From: Ridgeia piscesae | Taxonomy: Eukaryota; Annelida; Polychaeta; Sabellida; Siboglinidae | Length of the DNA stretch: 64,000 nucleotides | Reading direction: 5' to 3' | Assembly: GCA_025642075.2 (NCBI GenBank) | Contig: JAODUO010000077.1 | Span: 477,501 to 541,500 of the forward strand | In this document: positions 36,205 through 48,222 of the stretch, piece by piece | Position numbering within the stretch: position 1 is the stretch's first letter | How the letters are laid out: each line of letters opens with the position of its first letter | Position numbers and translations under genes: made by a program | The notes under the pieces: generated by a model | What the model saw: the letters and a program-made list of their open reading frames with translations, nothing else | Told to the model about the DNA's origin: nothing | Databases searched by the model: none

Positions 36205-36384
36205 GTGAGCGATGTTACATGTGCATGTCTTCTTTGGTGGCTCTTGAGATGGTATGACTGCCAGAATGACTTTCCACGAGCTTCACACGTGTACCGTGTC
36301 TCGCCTGTGTGACGCCGTTCGTGGTCTTCAAGGACACTCGACCGTGAGAACTACTTCCAGCACGTTGTAGGTGTAGAACGTCTC
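36205..36384 (-). pseudogene. two decayed C2H2 fingers beyond the zinc-finger stop codon
   Basis: In a different frame from the upstream ORF, the minus strand continues as a finger-like sequence. HTGKRRSTPTTCWK, then an in-frame TAG, then FSRSSVLEDHERRHTGET form the remains of one finger. YTCEARGKSFWQSYHLKSHQ and RRH form a second, in which the second zinc-binding Cys is Arg. The shift is explained by loss of two bases in an ACAC run at the THTG linker. The ancestral protein therefore had at least 14 fingers. Confidence 0.85.
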
Positions 36385-38166
36385 TTACCCGTGTGTCTTT
36401 TCGTGTACTTTCATGTTTCCAGAATGTCTGAATACCTTTCCGCAGATTGGACAAGTATAAGGTTTCTCTCCTGTGTGAATTCTCTTGTGTACATTAAGAT
36501 TATGTGTGTCGGTACATGTTTTGCCACATACATCGCACGTGTATTGCGTTTCGTCAGAGTGAGTCCTTTCGTGATATTTAAGGGTCTTTGCATGTATGTA
36601 CGACTTTCCACATGTACTACAAACGAACTGCCTCACGCCTGTGTGAGTATGTATGTGAGCTTTAAAGGTGTCAGAACGCGGGAATGACTTTCCGCACATG
36701 TCACAAGTGAATGGTTTTACACCTGAGTGCGTGAGTTGGTGTTGTTTAAGGTTACCGGATTGGGTGAATGACTTTCCACAAACATCACAGACATACGGTT
36801 TCTCGCCGGAATGAATCCGCTCGTGATCCTTAAGCGTGCCCAAGTGTGTGAATGCGCGTCCACACTTCAGGCACGTGAATGGTTTCTCACCTGTATGAGT
36901 CCTTTTATGTACTGTAAGTTGTATGGACAGTCTAAAGGACTTGTCACACATGTGGCAAGCGTACGGTCTTTCGTGTGTGTGGGTCATCTCGTGACAATTA
37001 CGGGAACTCGCGTATGTGAAAGACTTGCCACACGTAGTACAGGAATACGGCTTCTCTCCTGTGTGTCTTCTCGCGTGCATCTTGAGATAACTTGAATTGA
37101 TGAATGCCCGGCCACACACCGTACAACGGTACGCCCGCTCGCCCGCATGGGTCATCTCATGACCTCTCATGGTACTCTGCTGTGCGAATGACCTTCCGCA
37201 AGTGACACAAATGTACTGCTTCTCCCCCGAGTGTGTGCTTTCGTGCCTGCGGAGGTAACCGGAAGTCTTGAATGACTTTCTACAAGTTATACACACAAAT
37301 GGCTTATCAGCAGCGTGAGTTATTTCGTGTTGTTTAAGGACACTGGGGTGTCTGAACGACTTTCCACATGTGTCGCAGCGGTACAGTTTTATACCTGTGT
37401 GTGTCTTTTTATCATGTTTCAGGTCTTTCGCATCAGTGAATGATTTTTCATATATATCATCCGTGAAGTGTTTTAAACCAAAGCTCTCGGTTAATACCTG
37501 TCCACCATTGTCGCCCGAGTACAACTGACTTGTGTCCGTTACTGGTGGAACTGTGAGACTATACAAGTCTCCCAATGAGCCGCCTTCACACGTAGTCCTA
37601 GTGTACGGTATCAAACTAGTGGAACAACTGTCAAGAACGCTCTCCTCTCTGGATTGTGCGAGCGACATTCTACATGTCGATACCGGATTGAGTCTCACAT
37701 GTGCCTGTGCTTTGGTGAACTGTTCATCATTCATACTGCGCCACTGTTGTGTCTGGTGAACATTTCTATTGCAATCTTCACTTGCACGTGTCTCTGAGAC
37801 AGGCTGGGTGTGTTCTACCTTCACTTGTCTCAACACCCCATCCTCACTCACGATCCAATGTTTCGTCTCCTTACTGACTCTCTCACAGTCACCAGAATCT
37901 ATCGTCTCTTGTTTCACTTTGCACAATTCACCAACACTGTCTGTCCATGTTGGCGGCTGGTTTGTGTTTGCAAATTGCATAATATTTTCATGTACATTGA
38001 ATTCGTCCTCTTCCAACTTCACAGTTTCCAAATCTGCAGTGACAAGATCATCCATAATATGTCTCAGACAACTGCATGCGCTGTCTGCTTGCATCTCCAG
38101 TGGATGCTCGTCTTCAAAATTAATGTTTTGAAACATTTTGTAGTCATCAGAACAACAGCCGAACAT
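36385..38166 (-). CDS. C2H2 zinc-finger protein, 12 fingers, single exon
   Basis: A 593-codon frame beginning MFGCCSDDYK. Residues 1 to about 260 are an acidic, Ser/Thr-rich region without a recognised KRAB, BTB or SCAN domain. Residues of about 262 to 592 contain twelve consecutive C2H2 fingers with CxxC...HxxxH spacing and TGEKPY/SGEKPF-type linkers. The second finger starts after AADKPF, and later linkers degenerate (THERPY, SGVKPF, SDETQY). Such proteins bind DNA in the nucleus, usually as transcription regulators; target and effect cannot be told. The last finger ends VHEKTH followed by Gly and a premature TAA, beyond which more fingers survive in another frame. The bases just before the ATG (ccagcag) could be an acceptor, so an upstream 5' exon is possible. 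Confidence 0.92.
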   Translation of the reverse strand: MFGCCSDDYKMFQNINFEDEHPLEMQADSACSCLRHIMDDLVTADLETVKLEEDEFNVHENIMQFANTNQPPTWTDSVGELCKVKQETIDSGDCERVSKETKHWIVSEDGVLRQVKVEHTQPVSETRASEDCNRNVHQTQQWRSMNDEQFTKAQAHVRLNPVSTCRMSLAQSREESVLDSCSTSLIPYTRTTCEGGSLGDLYSLTVPPVTDTSQLYSGDNGGQVLTESFGLKHFTDDIYEKSFTDAKDLKHDKKTHTGIKLYRCDTCGKSFRHPSVLKQHEITHAADKPFVCITCRKSFKTSGYLRRHESTHSGEKQYICVTCGRSFAQQSTMRGHEMTHAGERAYRCTVCGRAFINSSYLKMHARRHTGEKPYSCTTCGKSFTYASSRNCHEMTHTHERPYACHMCDKSFRLSIQLTVHKRTHTGEKPFTCLKCGRAFTHLGTLKDHERIHSGEKPYVCDVCGKSFTQSGNLKQHQLTHSGVKPFTCDMCGKSFPRSDTFKAHIHTHTGVRQFVCSTCGKSYIHAKTLKYHERTHSDETQYTCDVCGKTCTDTHNLNVHKRIHTGEKPYTCPICGKVFRHSGNMKVHEKTHG

Positions 38167-38363
38167 CTGCTGGATCTCTACTATTTATAGACGACATCCT
38201 GTGTTGGTTGAAGTCTGATTTAGTGAGCATGGTCCTGTTGCATAGTCGCTGGGCCTTCTCACTGACTCATACCTGACGTCAAAACACATCGGTCCTGTCA
38301 ATGCGATGTGTTTTGTAGCTACAAGAAAAACAAACACCATATCATTTAAAGACGCGAAGCATG

Positions 38364-38408
38364 CAAATGAAACGCACCAACGGCAACGACGTTGGTGCGT
38401 TTCATTTG
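38364..38408. other. perfect 19-bp inverted repeat (hairpin) upstream of the zinc-finger gene
   Basis: The arms caaatgaaacgcaccaacg and cgttggtgcgtttcatttg are exact reverse complements separated by a 7-base loop (gcaacga). The structure lies about 200 bp upstream of the zinc-finger start codon. Its role is unknown. Confidence 0.9.
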
Positions 38409-38442
38409 TAACCATATGTTTGCCTTCAATGTTATACTTCAA

Positions 38443-38925
38443 CGCATTAATTTACCTCCATTCAACGTCATCCCGTGAAAAATTACGTTGCACAAAAATG
38501 ATATTGCTTGTATGCGTTTTTGGTGCGGCAGTTGAAAATTTTAAATTAGGAAAAAACGAACGCCGATTCTGCAGTCACAATTAACTGTCCTGTCAAACGG
38601 CGAAACGCCAGTGAGCGATATAACGATGCTTTTTACCCATTCTGTTTGTTTTCGAGACCTGTACGGACACCAAAAAAGGACATCTGGTGATTCTACATTA
38701 TCAATTTAGCTGCATCATGCATACATTTCTACTAAAAATTACCGTGTGCCAAAACTGTGCAAACTTTCACCTGTAATCTAGTGTAGAACTACATTTTCAA
38801 ATCAAGTCAGACGTTGAGCCAATGTCGCCATCTACCGGATAGTTATACTTTTTTTACAGACTAGGTGAAATGAATGAATCTGTTTATTCCAAACACTGCT
38901 GATGACACAAAACAACTGGTGACAC
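38443..38925. other. no gene recognised
   Basis: Non-repetitive sequence upstream of the zinc-finger gene. No feature was identified. Confidence 0.45.
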
Positions 38926-39755
38926 AGACACCACCAATGACACAAACATCGCTGTTTGTACAAACACCACTTAAGACTTATATAAACCACTAATGACACA
39001 ACCACTGCTGATTACAAACAACCAACAAAGACGATGGGACAGATCATTGGTGACATGAATACCACTGATGACACAGACACCGCCAATGCACCACTGATGA
39101 CACAAGTACTGCTGAAAACACAGACACCACTGATGACACAAGCATTGCTGACATGACTGATGACACAATCATTGCTGACAGCAGACACAACTGATGACAC
39201 AACCATTGCTGACAACACTGATGACACAACCATTGCTGACAACACAGACACCACTGTTGACACAACCATTGCTGACAACACAGACACCACTGATGACACA
39301 ACCATAGCTGACAACACAGACACCCTGATGACACAAGCATTGCTGACAACACAGACACAACTGATGACACAAGCATTGCTGACAACACAGACACCACTGA
39401 TGACACAACCATAGCTGACAAACAGACACCACTGATGACACAAGCATTGCTGACAACACAGACACCACTGATGACACAACCATAGCTGACAACACTGATG
39501 ACACAAGCATTGCTGACAACACAGACACAACTGATGACACAAGCATTGCTGACAACACAGACACAACTGATGACACAACCATTGCTGACAACAGACACCA
39601 CTGATGACACAATCATTGCTGACAACACAGACACCACTGATGACACAACCATAGCTGACAACACTGATGACACAACCACTGCTGACAACACAGATTCAAC
39701 TGATGACACAACCATTGCTGACAACACAGACACCACTGATGACACAAACATTACC
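38925..39755. repeat. 36-bp minisatellite (about 20 copies)
   Basis: The unit combines ctgatgacacaaccattgct with gacaacacagacacca. Variants have atagct or aagcattgct, and some copies lack the acagacaccac part, giving 15-21-bp short units. The edges (38,925-39,150) are more diverged. Because 36 is a multiple of three, spurious frames of 150-250 codons are open on both strands. Confidence 0.95.
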
Positions 39756-40261
39756 ATCACAGTCATCAATCTTCCATTGTCTTGCCTGGCAATTGGGTTG
39801 AGAAATTTCATGTGTCTATATTATCTCTGGGGTAAATAGGTCGTGAAACATTATCTTGGACAGTGTCAAATCCTCAGGCCTGCCCAAAGCTCTTCACCCT
39901 CCTCAGGCCTGCTCAGTCAAACTCCACCATCTCTGTGAACTGACTCTGCCCAAGGTTTGACTTTGACAACATTACAGGCAGGGATTGAACCTAACGCTTA
40001 CTCTCCCACCCGAGGCAAGTAGAAATGCCTCAGGATGAGTAATTTTGCATCATAAGTCCTCAATTTTGAAATATTTACCACAGACAGGATCTAGTGATTT
40101 AGTTATGAGGATAATAAGTAAGTATAATAAATCACTTATATAGTGTCAATAAAACTCAATACAGGGTGTATACTCAGAATCCCAGCTTAGTGACACAACA
40201 AAACCAGTGGATTCAGCATTCTCATATTCAAGAGCCATGCAAAGGTTGTCAATAATTGCAT

Positions 40262-40520
40262 GAGTGCGCTAAAAAACTAGGAAGAGGTTTTCAGGTGACA
40301 ACGACATGTAATAACGTTTTCTGTTGATTTAATGTTGTCAGGAAGTGTATTCCACAGAGTAGGCGCAGCGACTGAGAAAGCTAGAGTTCGGCGTTTTTCT
40401 TGACTCTGGGCACAGCAAACTTGGGCTGTCGACTGGATGAGTAACATACTAAGGCTACTAGTCCCCGGTGCCAGTGGGTAAAAATTAATGTCCACCCGAC
40501 TATAGGGTTCAAACATGGAA
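40262..40520 (-). mobile_element. LINE remnant, C-terminus of reverse-transcriptase ORF
   Basis: The minus-strand frame contains RRTLAFSVAAPTLWNTLPDN, IKSTENV and CRCHLKTSS. This is the highly recurrent end of jockey/CR1-type ORF2 proteins (FSVAAPxLWNxLPxxI...FKxxLKT). Only the 3' end is present. Confidence 0.85.
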
Positions 40521-41109
40521 TCTCATTCGACTGCACAGCTTCAGTGATTACCTCACAGTGCCACTCAAGTGAGACCTATAGAACTACAGCGACTCCTGCA
40601 ACAACATAACAAACACACACTGTAAGTAAATTTTTAATAATGCAGCGCTATTATAATACTGGTGATAGACGTCCTGTCGGTTGTCATGACAACTCAATCT
40701 TCCAACTGTCGCATCTACAGATTCACGCAGTATACTGACACCTCTTAATTATCATTACGACCTTCAAAAGAAAGGCTAACACATAATTACGTATTGTATG
40801 TGAGAACAATTTACAGTCCATTTCAGGCAGTTGTTGTAAGACATACAACTAGGGCAAGCAGCAGCAACACACGGCAACTGACCAGTTACTGCCCACAACC
40901 CAGCGAGGCATCCTGCCGCAAAGTTGAACTGCATTCGACTCAGCACACTAATAGTCACGTCTCCATAATAAATAGCTCTTGGCACTAATACGATTTGTCA
41001 TGCGAATATGAAATTAATATAGACTACGCTCCCAGCGTATATCGCAGGAAATTGTCAGTGGCATCGTGGTTCACGGCGTCCAACTTTCGGTGTGTCACAT
41101 GATGCTCTG
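40521..41109. other. 3' flank of the IQ/FN3 gene
   Basis: The 3' UTR and polyadenylation site of the minus-strand gene ending at 41,110 should lie here. No consensus AATAAA on the minus strand could be assigned with confidence. Confidence 0.4.
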
Positions 41110-41481
41110 CTAGCTCTTGTTTGCCGAGAGCCTTTGTTGGAGTTTGGCGAACAGGTCCGCAGCCTTTGTTCCCAGGTTGATCCGTCGCTCCTTCTGTGTC
41201 CCTCTCTCACTCCCTGGCCGGGGGGAGGACGTCGCTTGACCGGCCACTTTAGAAGACTTGACCGCACTCGGACCAGGCAGGGAGCTAGGAGAGCCCATTT
41301 CCACGCCTGCGGGCAGCTGATCAGATGCAGGGTTGGGAGAAGGAGAGGACCCCAGTTTCCCACCAATGGGAGTGGGACTGTCGGATGATGACGTACTTGA
41401 CGAGGTGACGTCGTGGTTGGAGACACCAGCTGCTGCAGCTGCCGCTGCTGCTTCTTGTGACTTCACCGCCTTCAGCATCTC
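41110..41481 (-). CDS. IQ/FN3 gene, terminal coding exon
   Basis: Acceptor catgttacag|GAGATG. It encodes EMLKAVKSQE, an eight-Ala run, a Ser/Thr/Pro-rich linker and a basic C-terminus (RRINLGTKAADLFAKLQQRL) with amphipathic helix character, then a stop. Codon phase at its start is 0, whereas the preceding recognised exon ends in phase 2. Confidence 0.8.
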   Translation of the reverse strand, partial: EMLKAVKSQEAAAAAAAAGVSNHDVTSSSTSSSDSPTPIGGKLGSSPSPNPASDQLPAGVEMGSPSSLPGPSAVKSSKVAGQATSSPRPGSERGTQKERRINLGTKAADLFAKLQQRLSANKS

Positions 41482-44400
41482 CTGTAACATGACACACCAC
41501 TCATGACATACAGTGTGACATCAGCAGTCATGACATACAGTGTGACGTCAGCAGTCACGACATACAAAGTGACGTCAGCAGTCACAACATACAAAGTGAC
41601 GTCAGCAGTCATGACATAAAACGTAACGTCAGCAGTCATGACATACAACGTGATATCAGCAGTCACAACATACAAAGTGACGTCAGCAGTCATGACATAC
41701 AACGTGACATCAGCAGTCACTAGATACAGTGTGATGTCAGCTGTCACAACATACATCATGAGATACAGTGTGACATCAGCAACCATGACACACAGTGTGT
41801 CAGCAGTCATTCACTGTCAACATCTACTACATCCACTGCCTAACAACAACATGGTGGCTTTGTAATAAGAGTTGATCAAAACTGTACATTTACTTACTTA
41901 TACAGACGTCATTCCCTGACACCTATAGCTCTGAATTATTACTAGCGTGTGTGGATCCAGTTGACAGCATTATACACAAGTGAGTAATAACACATCGAAT
42001 ACAACATCAACACAGAGTCAATGACTGCATGCACAGCACGAGTCTAATCCATATTTGTGGAAGGTGTACATGCATGCATGCACATAGGCATGCACTTCTG
42101 CATGACAACACACATCGATGGCCAAAGTAAAATACTCATCTGGTGAAACTAGAACATGAGTGAGATATGGGTACAGCCATGCATGAAAGGTAAGATGTGA
42201 GATTGGGGTACAACCATGCATGAAAGGTAAGATGTGAGATTGGGGTACAACCATGCATGAAAGGTAAGACGTGAGATTGGGGTACAACCATGCATGAAAG
42301 GTAAGATGTGAGATTGGGGTACAACCATGCATGAAAGGTAAGATGTGAGATTGGGGTACAACCATGCATGAAAGGTAAGATGTGAGATTGGGGTACAACC
42401 ATGCATGAAAGGTAAGACGTGAGATTGGGGTACAACCATGCATGAAAGGTAAGACGTGAGATTGGGTTAAAACCATGCATGAAAGGTAAGACGTGAGATT
42501 GGGGTACAACCATGCATGAAAGGTAAGACGTGAGATTGGGGTACAACCATGCATGAAAGGTAAGACATGAGATTGGGGTACAACCATGCATGAAAGGTAA
42601 GACGTGAGATTGGGGTACAACCATGCATGAAAGGTAAGACATGAGATTGGGGGTACAACCATGCATGAAAGGTAAGACATGAGATTGGGGTACAACCATG
42701 CATGAAAGGTAAGACATGAGATTGGGGGTACAACCATGCATGAAAGGTAAGACGTGAGATTGGGGTACAACCATGCATGAAAGGTAAGACGTGAGATTGG
42801 GGTACAACCATGCATGAAAGGTAAGACATGAGATTGGGGTACAACCATGCATGAAAGGTAAGAAGTGAGATTGGGGTACAACCATGCATGAAAGGTAAGA
42901 TGTGAGATTGGGGTACAACCATGCATGAAAGGTAAGACATGAGATTGGGGTACAACCATGCATGAAAGGTAAGACATGAGATTGGGGTACAACCATGTAT
43001 GAAAGGTAAGACATGAGATTGGGGTACAACCATGCATGAAAGGTAAGATGTGAGATTGGGGTACAACCATGCATGAAAGGTAAGACATGAGATTGGGGTA
43101 CAACCATGCATGAAAGGTAAGACGTGAGATTGGGGTACAAACCCTGCATGAAAGGTAAGATGTGAGATTGGGGTACAACCATGCATGAAAGGTAAGAATG
43201 AGATTGGGGTACAACCATGCATGAAAGGTAAGACTGAGATTGGGGGGACAACCATGCATGAAAGTAAGACTGAGATTGGGGTACAACCATGCATGAAAGG
43301 TAAGACTGAGATTGGGGGACAACCATGCATGAAAGGAAGATTGAGATGGGTACAACCATGCATGAAAGGTAAGATGAGATTGGGGTACAACCATGCATGA
43401 AAGGGAAGATTTAGATTGGGGTACAACCATGCATGAAAGGTAAGACATGAGATTGGGTACAACCATGCATGAAAGGTAAGACGTGAGATTGGGGTACAAC
43501 CATAGAAAGGTGAGTGAGATTGGGGTACAACCATGCATGAAAGGTAAGATGTGAGATTGGGTACAACCATGCATGAAAGGTAAGACTGAGATTGGGGTAC
43601 AACCATGATGAAAGGGAAGACGTAGATTGGGGACAACCACATGAAAGGAAGATTTAGATTGTACAACCATGCATGAAAGGAAGATTTAGATTGGGGTAAA
43701 CCACATGAAAGGTAAGACGTGAGATTGGGGTACCAACCAGATGAAAAGGTAAGACATGAGATTGGGTAAACCATGCATAAATAAGAGTGAGATTGGGGAA
43801 ACCCTTGCATGAAAGGTAAGACATGAGATTGGGGTACAAACCATGTATGAAAAAGGGAAGACGTGAGATTGGGGTACAACCATGATGAAAGGGAAGAATG
43901 AGATTGGGGTACAACCATGATGAAAGGTAAGACTGAGATTGGGGTACAACCATGCATGAAAGGGAAGAGTGAGATTGGGGTACAACCATGCATGAAAGGT
44001 AAGACATGAGATTGGGGGTACAACCATGCATGAAAGGTAAGACTGAGATTGGGGTACAACCAATGAAAGGTAAGACGTGAGATTGGGGGTTTCAACCATG
44101 CATGAAATGTAGCTGGGGATTGGGCAACATGCATGAAAGGTAAGATGGATTGGGGGACCACCATGATGAAAGGGAAAAATAATTTAAACCATGCAAAAGG
44201 AAGATGAGATTGGGGCAACCATGATGAAAAAAGAGATTGGGGGACAAAAATTCATAAAGGAAGAGAGATTTTAAACCACAAAAGGAAGACTGAATTTTAA
44301 ACCATGAAAAGAAAGAAGACGGGGATTGGGGGACAACCATGCAGAAAGAAGAATGATTTAAAAAAAAAAGCAAAGTAAGAATGAGATTGGGACAACCCTG

Positions 44401-47400
44401 CATGAAATAAGAGTGAGATTGGGGTACAACCATGCATGAAAGGTAGATGTGGGTTGGGGTAAACCATGCATTTAAAGGTGATGTGAGATTGGGGTACAAC
44501 CATGCATGAAAAAGGTAAAAAAGGACAGTGAGATTGGGGTACAACCATGAGAAAGGTAAGAGTGAGATTGGGGTACAACCATGCATGAAAGGTAAGACTG
44601 AGATTGGGGTACAACCATGCATGAAAGGTAAGATTTGAGATTGGGGTACAACCATGCATTTAAAGGTAAGACATGAGATTGGGGTACAACCATGTATGAA
44701 AGGTAAGACTGAGATTGGGTACAACCATCAGAAAGGAAGAGTGAGATTGGGGTACAACCATGCATGAAAGGTAAGACATGAGATTGGGGTACAACCATGC
44801 ATGAAAGGTAAGACATGAGATTGGGGTACAACCATGCAGAAAAAGAGTGGGTTACAACCATAGAAAGTAGAATGGGTTTACAACCATGCATGAAAGGTAA
44901 GACTGAGATTGGGTAAACCCTGCATGAAAGGTAAGACAGAGATTGGGGAAACATGCATGAAAGGTAAAAGTGAGATTGGGGAAAACCCTGCATGGTAAGA
45001 TGAGATTGGGGAAATCATAAAGGAAGATGAGATTGGGGTACAACCATGATGAAAGGTAAGACATTAAAAATTGGGGGGAAACATATGAAAGGTAAGATGT
45101 AGATTGGGAAACAGCATAAGGTAAGGGATTGGGAAACCACAGAAAGTAAGATGAGATTGGGGTAAACCATGCATGAAAGGTAAGAATGAGATTGGGTACA
45201 ACATGTGAAAGGAAACCGTGAAAATTGAACAGCATGAAAGGTAAGACATGAGATTGGGGTAAAAACCATGAAACGGTAAATATGAATTGGGTACAACCAT
45301 GCATGAAAGGTAAGCATGAGATTGGGGTACAACCATGCATGAAAGGTAAGACTGAGATTGGGGTACAACCATGCATTGAAAGGTAAGACATGAGATTGGG
45401 TACAACCATGCATGAAAGGTAAGACGTGAGATTGGGTACAACCATGCATGAAAGGTAAGACATGAGATTGGGGTACAACCATGATGAAAGGTAAGACTGA
45501 GATTTAAACCAGCAGAAAAGATGAGATTTACAAACCCTGCATGAAAGGTAAGACTTTAGATTGGGGTACAACCATGCATGAAAGGTAAGACTGAGATTGG
45601 GGACAACTGCAGAAATGTAAGATTTAGATTTACAACCATGCATGAAAGGTAAGAATTTAGATTGGGACAACCATGCATGAAAGTAAGATGAGATTGAGAA
45701 CCTGAAAGTAAGAAAGAGATTGGGGTACAAACCCTGCGAAAGGTAAGACGTGAGATTGGGTACAACCATGCATGAAAGGTAAGACTGAGATTGGGGTACA
45801 CCATGCATGAAAGGTAAGACGTGAGATTGGGGTACAACCATGCATGAAAGGTAAGACTGAGATTGGGGTAAAAATTGGGAAACTGATTGGGGACAAATGT
45901 AAAGAAATGAGATTGGGGACAACCATGCATGAAAGGTAAGACGTGAGATTGGGGTACAACCATGTGAAAGGTAAGACTGAGATTGGAGTACACCATGCAT
46001 GAAAGGTAAGACGTGAGATTGGAGTACCACCATGCATGAAAGGTAAGAGTGAGATTGGGGTACCACCATGCATGAAAGGTAAGACATGAGATTGGGGGAC
46101 ACATGCATGAAATCGTAATTAACCATGCATGAAAGGTAAGACTAGATTGGGGTACAACCATGCATGAAAGGGAAGACATGAGATTGGGGTACAACCATGC
46201 ATGAAAGGTAAAGGGGAAATTGAACTTAATAAATGATTGGGCAACAGCATAAGGGAACATGAGATTGGGTACAACCGAGAAAGGTAAAACGTAGATTGGG
46301 ACAACCATGCATGAAAAAGACATGAGATTGGGGTACAACCATGCATGAAAGGTAAGATGTGAGATTGGGGTACACCCATGCATGAAAGGTAAGACATGAG
46401 ATTGGGGTACAACCATGCATGAAAGGTAAGACGTGAGATTGGGGTACAACCATGCATGAAAGGTAAGATGTGAGATTGGGGTACAACCATGCATGAAAGG
46501 TAAGACAGATTGGGTACAAATAAAGAAGACGTGAGATTGGGGTACAACCATGCATGAAAGGTAAGATGTGAGATTGGGGTACAACCATGCATGAAAGGTA
46601 AGATGTGAGATTGGCATACATCATAAGAGAAATGACGCTACAAATTTACCACTGCAAAGATGTAATTGTCAATAAACGTATGGTGAAGACAGGGCAGGGC
46701 TGGACACACAATGTAGGAACATGCACACAGCCACAACAATGAGGTGGTGCCAAGTGAAAGCCAACATGCACAATGATGCAGATGTGGAGAAACGACTAGA
46801 TACCTGCTCCCAGTCCTACTGAACACATCACGCTGCTGGCAGACACAAAGTAAACACGTTTGTGTCATTTGATGTATGGAGAAAGCACAGAATTACTGCA
46901 TATATTAACTGAGTAATGGGCCCTTGACTTTGTCACTATAAGCAGTTGGTTTGGATGAAAATTACCATAATCTATAATCTTATAGCGAAAAGGTACCCGT
47001 GCTAAAATTACCCTGCCCTTGTGTTATCGATAATAGAGTATAATGTTTGTAATAGATTCTATTAGAAAACACATGTTGAGGAACACTGCAAAATTGCTCT
47101 TAATAATGAGAATGCATGTAGCATTGCACTCTGAATGTGCTCACATGAAATGTTCAAATTGTCCACAAAATATTCAGACCCAATAAACACCAACTACAAT
47201 AAGGGCAGGTGACACTAACAGCAAGTTCCTTCAGTTGTTCTTTTAAGTTGGGCTGGTTCACACAACCAAGACGACAAGTCATATAAAATACACTTGATTC
47301 AGTGAATGTTCTGCTACTTCTACCACACTCTTGGCTGGGTATGATGATTCTAGACCATAATAAAGACATGGTCAGTACATTTTGGAACATTTGACAGCAT

Positions 47401-47926
47401 CATGTCTCTGTTGACAATCATATAAGTCTGTCTAACTGCCTCAGACACTGAGACAATACACAGATGTGACGTGTGACAGCTGTGACTTACCAGGGAGACA
47501 CATTGTCGCAGGGTGTACTGTCCCTCCGTCTCTCCCTTCTGAAACACAAGCAAAACAAAACACATCACAACCTCCCAGAATGTTGGAACGTGTCTTTTCT
47601 AACAGAAAGGTGACAGACTGTAACAAATTGGGTAAAAAGTTATCTTTCAAGATAATTTCCACCAGGTTTCTTTGTAAATTTGTAAAACAAAATTGAAAAT
47701 TTCTTTCCAATAATGCTGGCTGAATATTTGTGATTTTCGTTAAATGACATGTCTGCAACAGGCAACACTAGATGGGATAGGAAGGTAGTAACATTTTACA
47801 CAACACACACGTACATAACATTATTACACACACACACATACACACACTGAAACAGATCACATTCTTGTATGCATGCACATGCCCCACACACACACGCACA
47901 CACACACGCACGCACGAACACACACG

Positions 47927-47968
<42 letters not shown>

Positions 47969-48171
47969 CACACACACACAAAATTTACTCACACACACAA
48001 TACACACACTGAAACAGATCACATTCTTGTATGCATGCACATGCACACACACACACCCACGCACACACACACACCCCACACACACACACACACACGCACA
48101 CACGCACACACGCACAACACACGAAAACACACCACACACACACGCACACACACGCACACACACACCTCACA

Positions 48172-48222
<51 letters not shown>

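Noticed and set aside
39012..39839. Frames of up to 255 codons on both strands over the 36-bp array
   Set aside because: The unit length is a multiple of three without stops, so several frames stay open on both strands. No gene signals are present.
42018..46624. Many minus-strand frames up to 583 codons rich in SCMVVPQSH
   Set aside because: Translation of the 37-bp minisatellite in rotating frames; an intronic repeat of the minus-strand gene.
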